The notes below the pieces were generated by a model. That model had not been told where the DNA came from, did no database searches, and saw only the letters and a program-made list of their open reading frames with translations. Shown here one piece after another: positions 55,572 to 64,000 of a stretch of 64,000 bases of DNA. The position numbers and the translations under genes were made by a program. Source of the DNA: Erodium maritimum (lineage: Eukaryota; Streptophyta; Magnoliopsida; Geraniales; Geraniaceae); assembly GCA_963921825.1 (NCBI GenBank), contig OY997589.1, positions 70,354,523-70,418,522 on the forward strand. Direction: 5' to 3'. How positions within the stretch are numbered: the stretch's first letter is position 1; each line of letters begins with the position of its first letter.

Positions 55572-57259
55572 TGTTGGGTCTCGAGGTAGGGTTGGAGATG
55601 AACCAACTCGCAGCGGAAAATCAATGAAAACCAAGAGACGATTAAAACCATGAAACAACTAACAAAGAATGGATTCACAAGAGAAAAATTCAGCACTAGT
55701 TCTTACCAAAACAAGAACACCGGTTAACGAATGATTGGCTTGAGTCTCCAAGACGCCTACGTATCCACATGGGAATCAAAGCCACGTAGTTCTTCTCTTT
55801 GAGGACTCAAGAACACAAAAATGGAGGTGGGAGCTTGCCAAACCCGAAATTGCAAGGGAAGGGAGAGAGAAGTTGTGTTTCCTATTCTTGTCTTGTGTTT
55901 GTTATGTTGAAAAAAGATGACTTAAACATAACAAAACCCATACTTGTCCAACTAAAGGCATGGGACAAGTATGGTGTCAAGTAAGGTGTAAATAGGACAA
56001 AGTATGGCAAGACAAGATTGTGTTAGGTGGTGAATCACCAACACCTTAATCCTTGTCTTGCTTACTTAGTACTAATTAATCAAGACTTGATTAATTAGTT
56101 CCATGGGCCTTGGTTGCATGGGCCTTTCATGGGCCTCTTGGAACATGGCCCGTGACCATTTCCAACGAGGTCCCGTGATTCGCTCATCGCCTCCATGCCT
56201 TCCATACCGGAAATGTCCAACATTATCCGACGCGATCAATCCCAAGACTCCAAGCCTTATCTCGATCCGTAAAGTCCTATTCACTTACGGGCACATGACC
56301 CAAAACCCAGTTTTGGTCATGTCCCGAGACAACTCCCTTTTGGCCATTCTCCATAAATGTGTCAATGAGTTTCATCCTCCGGTGTGACCCTTAGGTTTAT
56401 GCATGTCAATAGATCAACGTAAAATCCCATTTTACTTGATCCTATTTAAGTGGCAACTAACGAGACTTTAGTATTGCCTGACACTACATAACGAATCGAC
56501 CCTGTCGATTCTAACCTTTCCGTCGTCCCTGTCATTATCCTTTTATCTCCGATATCCTGATTGAGATAAGGCATAGAGCCGTCATCCTTATTATTCTCAA
56601 TCACCGTTCCTTGATATGTGAGATGACTGAAGATATGATACCCAGTATCATGTGCATGGCCATGCTATTCTTCCAGTCACTCTCGATCAAGCGGCCGAGA
56701 ACCGATATCTTTCCCATACCTCAGTATGAGGGATAAATCCCTTAGCCGCCTTTCGTGTCACTCATGTAGCCCGTCCCCAAGCCAATCCTGGCCGTTATGG
56801 AAGCCCTGTTACGGACAACGTTAGGCTCAGGTCAAACTCAGTTGTTGACTACATAGCGATCACAAAGACTCCTTGGTCTAAGGATACATGACAAGCTACG
56901 ACACTGAATATGTTCATGACTTAATCTATGGCACATATTCAGGGCGGGTCGTCCAATATCATGTCCCACATGATATCTATGATCAGACTCCGAAATCCCA
57001 TTCCAATGACTAACAGAACGTAAGCCATAAAGAGCCATCTTTCATACTAGTCGCTTCTAGTGAAGCTTTGTTGACTAGGGACCCATCGAGTGTGATCTAT
57101 CTCGATCTATGGTTCTATTCGCATGGTGGGCATAGATCAGAGCACACATCGATATATTACTCCAACACATAAGTAATATAAAGCCGCTTTAATTTTATTG
57201 CTAACGATGATATATACATTTGGACATTTAGGATTGAACTACGGGCACTAAGACTAACA
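55572..57259 (-). repeat. 5' LTR of the outer copia element
   Basis: 1688 bp. Its Harbinger-side junction at 57259/57260 (TTACC then TGTTAG on the minus strand) is the one duplicated at 21480-21490. Confidence 0.93.
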
Positions 57260-58599
57260 GGTAAGTCGATCCAAACCAACTCCATATGTGCTCCATAATG
57301 TCACGTTGGAGTTTCCGATGGGTCGCATCATTCGTGACGCTGATTCGGGCACATTACTCTTGTTGGTATGACAGGGGCCCTCCTTGATGCCATCGTTGAG
57401 GTGGTGTCCAATTTGGTATATCCGGAGGGGGCTCGAAATACAATTCGCCATCCCCTGCTTCGTACTTGTCGCGTTCATCCTCCACAATCATATTGTGTAG
57501 AATGATACAAGTATGCATCATGTCAACCAAATTCGACTTCCTCCAAACACGAGCGGGCGTTGAGATTATGTGCCACCGTGCTTAGAGGACTCCAAAAGAC
57601 CGTTCAATATCTTTCCGAGAAGCTTCTTGCTATTTGGCAAACAACTTCTGCTTGCGAGAATGGGGATGGCGAATCGACTTCACGAAGTGACTCCATGTGG
57701 GGTAAATACCGTCAACTAAATAATACGGGCGGTCGTAGCGATGCTCGATGAGCTCGTACTCCACGACGAGGTCACTGCCATGGAAAGCGTCATCGAGTAA
57801 GTGGTCGGCGTGGAGGACGTTGTTGTCGTTGTTCGAGCCATACATTCCAAAAAACGCATGCCAAATCCACAAATCACGGGACGCCACCGCTTCCATCATA
57901 ACGGTTGGATCCCCGCTTCCACCTCTTTCGTGGCTCCTTGCAATGCGACTGGGCAGTTCTTCCATTCTCAATGCATGCAATCAAGACTGTCAATCATATC
58001 GGTGAACCCTCAGTTGTACCCCGATTCGAGTAATCGTTGCATGTCATCCAGTGTTGGCTTCCGCTCGTATACCTCCATGAAAACCTCAATAACGGCCTTA
58101 GAAAAATGTCTAGTACATACGAGTATAGTACTTACCCCCATACGTAGCGTTTCGTCCAATGAATCGGCCAAGCACCTATACGCTGGCATTCTTATATCGG
58201 CGCTGCATTTCTAGTACGTTGATAACCCCAAGCGTCCTGCACCATCCCGCTTCTGAACGAAGTAATTTTCGTGCGACGCTACCACATCCATAACCCTTTG
58301 AAAGAGTGGTCGGGACATACGAAATCGACGCCTAAACATTTCGGGCCATATGTTGGCTGGTCGACGAAATAATCCTGCATCAGTTGGTCGTGCGCTTTGC
58401 CACGACCTCTGTCAATCTCTCATCTGGAACCTTCCCCTCTTTCGAGCTTTTGCCTCATTGTGTTGATTTGTGGCATTTCTCTTTGTAGTGCTCTCTTGTG
58501 CCTCCGCCGGACTCCTCCCTCCCAAGCACGAATTATGGCTACGGCCTCGAGACGTTCGGCTTCGTCAATCTCCATCGTTTGAGCTTTGTTGTCAGACAT
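57260..58599 (-). pseudogene. PIF/Harbinger transposase (DDE_4/Plant_tran type), main part
   Basis: From ATG 58599 (MSDNKAQTMEIDEAERL) the reading runs through MQDYFVDQP, SLDCMH (first catalytic Asp) and EAVASRDLWIWHAFFG, then GSNNDNNVL (second Asp), YYLVDGIYPTW and RKDIERSFGVL (Glu region), to IMEHIWSWFGSTY at the copia junction. Inactivating changes include stops that look like C-to-T decay: CAG to TAG before the E region and TGG to TGA after CMH. Another stop precedes GFTDM, and there is at least one frameshift near 57960. The enzyme would cut and paste elements with GAGCATGTACA ends. Confidence 0.9.
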
Positions 58600-59014
58600 T
58601 TTTGCTCACAAAAATATGACAGTTGGAGAGAGAATTTTGAGAGAGGTGTTGTGCAATGGATGAATGGGGTAAGGGATATTTATAGGTGGGGAAAATTTGT
58701 TTTTTGAATTAAATTCGTATTTATTTTGATTTAAAAAAATATATACCCGTTACTGACCGTTGCTCGGCAACGGTCATTTTTTTTTTGCAAAAGGAACGTC
58801 AAGTGTCGTGGCCGGATTGGCCGAGACCAGGCCCCACACCCGCGACTCCCATTTCGGGATTGCGGGCCGCACCGGCCTCGCGCTCCACGGGATCGAGCTC
58901 TGTGGTCCGCGGTTCAAGCACGCCACAACGTGCGAACCCCGGACTTCGCTCCTCGATCCCCCGAGTGCGTGTTCTGGGTGCGGCTTCCTGCCCCTCTCGC
59001 TATACATGCTCTTA

Positions 59015-60853
59015 GGACACCTTGGAATGGATGAGCTTAGACCAAGTATACGCATGCACGATGACTAACTTCCTCTTCTACTAGAAAAGAAATGATGAAG
59101 AATGAAACAAGCAACTGTGTGATTGTGCTATGTCATATTCAATAATCCACATTGTGGAGCAATATTCTTTATAAGTGGGTGATGATCGATCCAATATCAT
59201 GACAAGCCCAAAAATCGCCGGCCAAATTGTCCCACTTTCCTCCGTGTCAAGTGGAAATCGATCCACCTTCGCCGGAGATGCAAAGTTTATGCATGATTAG
59301 GCAAGTTGAATTATGAATTAGGGGTGTAATTAGGGACATTATGTTCCAAGCCATGCGTTTTGGTTTACAACCCACAATTTGAAGTCCCTTTCTTGATGTT
59401 ATGGTGTGCAAGTTTTTTCCAAGTCGGAGCACAATGACAGGTTGTGGCCACAATTACTCAACATAATTACTATATGGTCTGGTGGTGTCAAAATGATATT
59501 TGTATTCAAAAATCAAATCAATGATTCAATTGTTTGACATTTTTGTTGTAAAGTCAGCCACATATATATGTTTGACCATCTCCTCTTCTCCAAGAATAGT
59601 AGTTTCGTTTAAAGCCAAACATGCACACCCAAATTCGGCACAAGTGGTAGGTGATCATTTTAGATATGAGATAGTCAAAAGAATTGGTAAGTGGGTCTCA
59701 CCCATCTTCTCTAAAACACATGCATTTTAGTCTAGTCTACTCAATTAATATTTGGTTTTAAAGTCCGTACAGATATATTTTTGTCGTTTACATAAGTTAT
59801 AAGCATGTATTATTAATAAAATGAGTATCAATTTCAAATCCAATGTCAAGTACCTATTAGTGAAAGAAGATTTGTATTTCGACTTTGGATATCTAGTGTT
59901 TGAAATCAATCGAAATCATTTCTAATTAGTACAAATATGTTTGTTTTTTTTTTTTTTTTGTGGAGGAAGAGCGAAAGTAAACATTTAATTGTGCATGTGA
60001 GCTGCATTCGGAAGGGAAATTTACAATGGCCCCTCCTTCTCCATCCTCTTATGTGTGTCTTTACTTCATCTAAAAGAGATGAAAAATCAAGATGGGAATG
60101 GCCAAACAAAAAAGTTAAGCACCTTAACCTTAACTATTAATATAGTAGCTATGTTGTCTATTCAGATTGACATGTTGATCAACATGTTCTTTCCGTCTTT
60201 ACACGAAGATTCGTTCGAATTCAAGTGAATACATTTTTTTTTTGAAGAATACGTGAAGGTGAAAATTAAATTTTGAATTATAATTCACCATTATTTTGAT
60301 CTTGATCACCAACTCTAGAATCTAAACACTTAACCATTTGGTCTAAAAAAGCTATGGTAATTTCGTGTTTAAACGAGCATAAGGGATAGTTTTGGAGTTA
60401 ATTCAAGAACCCAACTGGCCAACTCCAAACCCAATTGATTTATTGTAATGTGGAAAAGATAGCAATGTTAATTAATTTTGATCAAAAAAAGGAAATGTTA
60501 ATTAATTATTTAGATATTTGGGCATGAGATGGAGAAGGGTGCGCATAGCAGACAATACGTGGACTCTCAGTGATCACAACCGAAGCCATTTTGTGCCACT
60601 TTTGATGGACAATTCCTACAAAGGAACGGTCCCAAAACAATACACTTTAGAAACATCTCTTAAGATGGTGTTTTCTTTTCCTTTAATTGTTTTATTTAAT
60701 TTGTTAACCCATTCGTCTCAGTATGCAGGCTTTGATGAGCCTTTCGCACGGGTTATCATCACCTTGTGTAGACATACATGGGGCACTAGAATCATTCTAA
60801 CCCTTAAGCATCCACCCTTCACGCACGTGCATGAATCCCATGCTTCATTTTAG
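59015..60853. other. Intergenic DNA, no gene recognised
   Basis: AT-rich DNA with homopolymer T runs (59942, 60236). The longest open frame (60518-60853, plus) has no recognisable domain or gene-like composition. Confidence 0.6.
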
Positions 60854-61180
60854 TTACAAAACAGGATCTATATCAACATACCAGCTCAACTTCACATGCA
60901 CCGAAGCAAGATCACCAGAGCTTGCACTTATGATTCTAGAGAAACTTGAACGGATCAGAGTATAGTTTGAACGCGGTTTAAATTCAACCATGGAGCCAAA
61001 ATTTGTTGCAGGGCAGTGCCAATAGTTGAGAAGAATAGCAAAAATGGAGTACAATATTTGACAAGGCAACATCGGGAGCTTCCATCCTTGTCAAGCTCCC
61101 AAATGCCATAGGTATTCATTCTTGTTGTACAATTCCGATGAATAAATCAGTGCAAAAGGAGGTTGCCAAGCGAGTCTTGT

Positions 61181-61851
61181 TCATTTCAGCAGCTTACTAG
61201 TGTTGTAAACATTGTCCTGGTCTATCTGCATGTGACATACACCACATTGAACATTATATTAGGTAAGCTAATCAGGGAACACCCAAAACTTGTAAAAGAC
61301 TTACATATTTTGTAAGCTCTTTCGCTTTCTCATCATTGAAACCAAGAGTAGACAAGATCCTATGACCTGCTGAATCTTCTTGTGCCCAAATTCCAAGAAG
61401 CAAATGAACTGTGGTCACTTCTCCGCTTTTACCTTGATTTACAGCCAAATTCAGATCAAAACTCAAACCTCGTCTAAAAAGATGTAGTAATGAAAGTATT
61501 CTTGATGCCTCTTAATTTCTATTTCCTTGACACTAGAGGATTTCCAAGTTATTTTAAGGTCTACTTGATCTCATACCCAGGCATATGTAATAAATTGAAC
61601 AAGATTTTGAAGCCAATCTAGAATGCAAAATGTCAGTGACTATAACTACTCGTCAGAATATCCGCATCTACCTGACTTCATTTTCTCATCAATAGCCCAA
61701 TCTAGAGCCCTTTGAGCTTGTTCAGTCACTGGAGGACACGCAGGGCTGAAAAACATCATATCAGATTGTCCAAGTAAATTCAATGTCTCATCAATCACCT
61801 TACGTACTGTGATCCCATTTGCCCTCAAAAAAGTTGCTGCCACATTTGCTC
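61181..61851 (-). CDS. CLPT-like double Clp-N protein of the chloroplast Clp protease, last three exons
   Basis: Three exons are supported: 61672-61851, 61305-61432 and 61181-61225, ending in TGA. Donors read CAG|GTAGAT and TAT|GTAAGT; acceptors read ACAG|G, CAAG|GT and GCAG|AT; the frame is kept across both introns. Exon 1 encodes ANVAATFLRANGIT, TLNLLGQSDMMFFSP and QRALDWAIDEKMKSG; exon 2 encodes KSGEVTTVHLLLGIW and ILSTLGFNDEKAKEL. This is the Clp-N repeat as in plant CLPT1/CLPT2, stromal proteins that bind the ClpPR protease core. The start and transit-peptide exons are not visible up to 64000, so they lie beyond the window or are lost. The exon 3 assignment (IDQDNVYNTSKLLK) is weaker. 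Confidence 0.75.
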
Positions 61852-62153
61852 CTGTCATACAAATGTGATTCTCATCAACAAGAAAAACTTAACAGAAAAA
61901 TTCAGAAGCAAAGCCTTTGTAGCCCCATAGAAAGCTGCGGGATAGGAATTCATTACATGACAATACTCCTAAAGTTTATGATTGACAAATGTTATTGAAA
62001 ATAGTTAGTTTTGGAGACTCAGAAGGATTGAGATTTAATACTACTATGAGATTTAAATAGTAGGAATATTCCTGCTATCAGGATTTCATAAATTTCTAAT
62101 TTGGTAAAAAAAAAGTGTGATTGAGTAGAGATTTGTCCCTCATATATATTATA
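61852..62153. other. Probable intron of the CLPT-like gene
   Basis: A pyrimidine-rich stretch (minus strand) leads to the ACAG acceptor at 61852. No further exon found. Confidence 0.5.
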
Positions 62154-62564
62154 TAGGGATAATTGTCAAAACATGCACTTATGTTTCGTCCACAAACGAA
62201 ATAGTGCACAATGTTTCGTCCACGTCGTCTGGCTACCCTTATGAATCGTCTACGCACTTCTGTCAGTAAAATTAACAGAATATTCGAATCTGTAGCCTCA
62301 CGTGCTATCATGTGCTTGTGTCTGAATTTTTTTTTTAGACGAAATTGCCCTAACAATCCTCAGCCACTCATTTTTTTGGACGAAATTCTTATTTTTGAAT
62401 TTCAAACCAAAAGGGCAAAATTGTCAATTCAGGTTCTGCTGTTACACTTTTCTAACAGAAGTGCGTGGACGACTCATAAGGGTAGCCAGACGACGTGGAC
62501 AAAACATTGTGCACTATTTCGTTTGTGGACGAAACATAAGTGCATGTTTTGACAATTATCCCTA
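62154..62564. mobile_element. Long-TIR MITE, 411 bp
   Basis: Inverted termini start TAGGGATAATTGTCAAAACA and stay complementary for about 110 bp at each end (to the CACTTCTGT region). TTATA flanks both sides (62149-62153 and 62565-62569), though the AT-rich context weakens it. A 190-bp AT-rich centre has no ORF. Superfamily not assigned. If the CLPT-like gene continues past 64000, the MITE is intronic. Confidence 0.8.
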
Positions 62565-64000
62565 TTATATAAGTAAGATATCTTTGTTCTCCTTGACGAG
62601 TGATATTGTGATAATTTCATGGTCATGCTAAATAATCAAGAGTTATCACTCACAATCTCTTTGGTGTCAAGAAATTAATTGAACACAATAAAAATGACGA
62701 CTCTAGGAAGATAGATTGTTCATAGATTCATATAAATTTGGTAGTCATAACGCCTTACTAGAGGCCAATTATAACTTGTGAACTAAATAAGGATTTTAGG
62801 CCCACTGGCAATGTTATAAGAACCTACAAGGTCACACACGAAGAGCAAGCTAAAACGAATTAGACTATGAAAACCCAATTAAATATGAATATATTTATAT
62901 GCTAAATATAATAAATATATTTTGTTTTGATTATTATTTAAATATAATAGTTAGATTTATTCAACTATTATCTTTGAAAGATAATATATATTTGGTAGGA
63001 TTTGTAAATTAAATCGCATTTGATTTATGAATCTTAATCGATTTAAAAAAAGTTCTAATCCAACACAAATTAAAAAAATATTTTATATGATAAAATAGAG
63101 AAAGAATCCCCGTGTTTGTATGTATTGTTTGGGAAAGGAAGATTTTGTTTTTACCCGATGATAAAAATGCATACCCCTAATTCTAACAGATAGTTGGCGC
63201 ATAACCCTTTTTTGGTCGACTATTTTCTCTTCGTTTTCGTTAAAAATAAAAATGGGAGATCTGGGAGATAAATATACATTGTTGGTGCTCCTACCAATAA
63301 AGAGAGAGAGAGAGAGAAGTGTTCATATATTAGATTTTCCAAAATTATTTCGGGAACAAAAGGTGCTAGCACACATCACCATTGTTTTGGATTCTGCGTG
63401 TTCATGTGGACACTAGTAGAGGACGTATTCTTTTGAAGACACCTATAAAAGCATGTAATCAAAGGTCACCGTCTCGAACCATGTTTCAATCTACAAGAGG
63501 TATGATTTTTATTCAATCTACTATCAATTAATCGAATTATTAGAAATTAAAATTTTATTTTCCGTTGCTTGTATGAACCCTAAAACCAACAAGTTTTAAC
63601 ACTCTTCAATACAATAAGGTAATTTATCATAATGCCATTGGTTAAAGTCATGCGGCAAGCTTTGTTGATTAAATGTAATGACTTGGTACATGATGAACAG
63701 TTTTGAACATCTATGTAGTATATCAATTGTGTTATGACCATGCGTGATCGATCGCGTTATGGGATAGGATACGGGCTCATTAGAAGGGAACCCGAAGACC
63801 TTTTGATACAAGCTCATGATTATAGAGGGAACTCGAAGACCTCGTAGGAGAGACCAAAGTATTTCTTTAAATTCTCAAGTCTACTTTATTCAATATAATC
63901 CCTTGGTATATATAGCCAAGGAGATTACTTGTTCACCAAGTCCTACTACAATTCTAATTAACAAAACCTAATACAACTCATTAATTAAAAGATAATTATT
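62565..64000. other. AT-rich DNA, no gene recognised
   Basis: Contains a GA microsatellite (about 63300-63318), two similar GGGAACYCGAAGACC stretches (about 63787 and 63826) and a TATATATAG motif near 63910. No exon resembling the missing CLPT N-terminus was seen on the minus strand. Confidence 0.5.

Larger units (their letters stand above)
40333..57259 (-). mobile_element. Outer copia element, inserted in Harbinger and itself split
   Basis: GGTAA flanks it on both sides (40328-40332 and 57260-57264). On the minus strand the order is 5' LTR (57259-55572), primer site, insertion of a second element (55556-47097), then its own interior (47096-42021) and 3' LTR (42020-40333). Its two LTRs agree at diagnostic sites (CAGGGCGGGTCG, GCGGCCGAG) and differ from the inner pair. 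Same family as 13251-23172. Confidence 0.93.
39940..59011 (-). mobile_element. PIF/Harbinger element with transposase, split by copia elements
   Basis: Left end GAGCATGTACATCAAGGGG at 39940, right end ...ATACATGCTC at 59011, each next to TTA (39937-39939 and 59012-59014). Without the copia insertion (40333-57259) the element is about 2.14 kb. It encodes a transposase pseudogene on the minus strand. It shares one TTA with the MITE to its left. Confidence 0.9.

Noticed and set aside
40333-57259. Tandem copia array made by unequal crossing-over
   Set aside because: CGGCT flanks the inner element and LTR subtypes pair outer-outer and inner-inner, so nested insertion explains it better.
13251-57631. 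Large inverted segmental duplication linking the two copia clusters
   Set aside because: The clusters have different target duplications and flanks; only 21113 to about 22767 is specifically shared beyond family similarity.
60518-60853. 111-codon ORF upstream of the CLPT-like gene
   Set aside because: No motif, AT-rich and no splice or start context; treated as chance.

Overview
This is a repeat-dominated stretch of a flowering-plant nuclear genome, probably a eudicot. The evidence is LTR retrotransposons with plant-type tRNA primer sites, Athila/Tat-like and Ty1/copia elements, plant LINEs, PIF/Harbinger transposons, and the 3' exons of one chloroplast Clp-type (CLPT-like) gene. No bacterial features, CRISPR arrays or RNA genes were recognised. 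Almost everything before about 59 kb is mobile DNA, much of it nested, and target-site duplications (TSDs) allow the order of insertion to be reconstructed.

Layout. 1-4057: decayed Ty3/gypsy element on the minus strand (gag, protease, RT, RNase H, integrase). 4191-4687: LINE 3' end. 5217-11670: young, non-autonomous Athila-like element with 1.7-kb near-identical LTRs and one intact 387-codon ORF. 11671 to about 26330: minus-strand LINE (ORF1 with DUF4283 and zinc knuckle) split by a 2.8-kb solo gypsy LTR (13005-25744), itself split by a Ty1/copia element (13251-23172). 26822-32983: PIF/Harbinger element with a decayed Myb/trihelix ORF, split by two solo LTRs. 33020-37052: two LINE derivatives that appear to keep a leader and a 3' tail without the ORF2 core. 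37640-39130: copia remnant with its 3' LTR. 39144-59011: two Harbinger elements end to end; the second, with a transposase pseudogene, is split by a copia element that is itself split by another copy of the same family. 59015-64000: low-copy-looking DNA with three CLPT-like exons (61181-61851, minus) and a long-TIR MITE.

The most striking signal is in the left copia element. Its 3' LTR is interrupted at 21113 by 372 bp of Harbinger transposase, followed by an LTR of another subtype. That patch reproduces the unique Harbinger/copia insertion junction found about 35 kb away at 57260, in inverted orientation. It then reverts to the local LTR subtype between 22723 and 22767. The outer TSD (CCAAC) is intact. 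This looks like repair synthesis or gene conversion that copied a foreign junction into an LTR. The copia family also shares inherited lesions, including loss of the RT YVDD box and most of gag, in copies at three separate insertion sites, so it probably moves only with enzymes supplied in trans.

No new defence or metabolic system was found; the novelty here is structural (nesting, conversion and non-autonomy of transposons).
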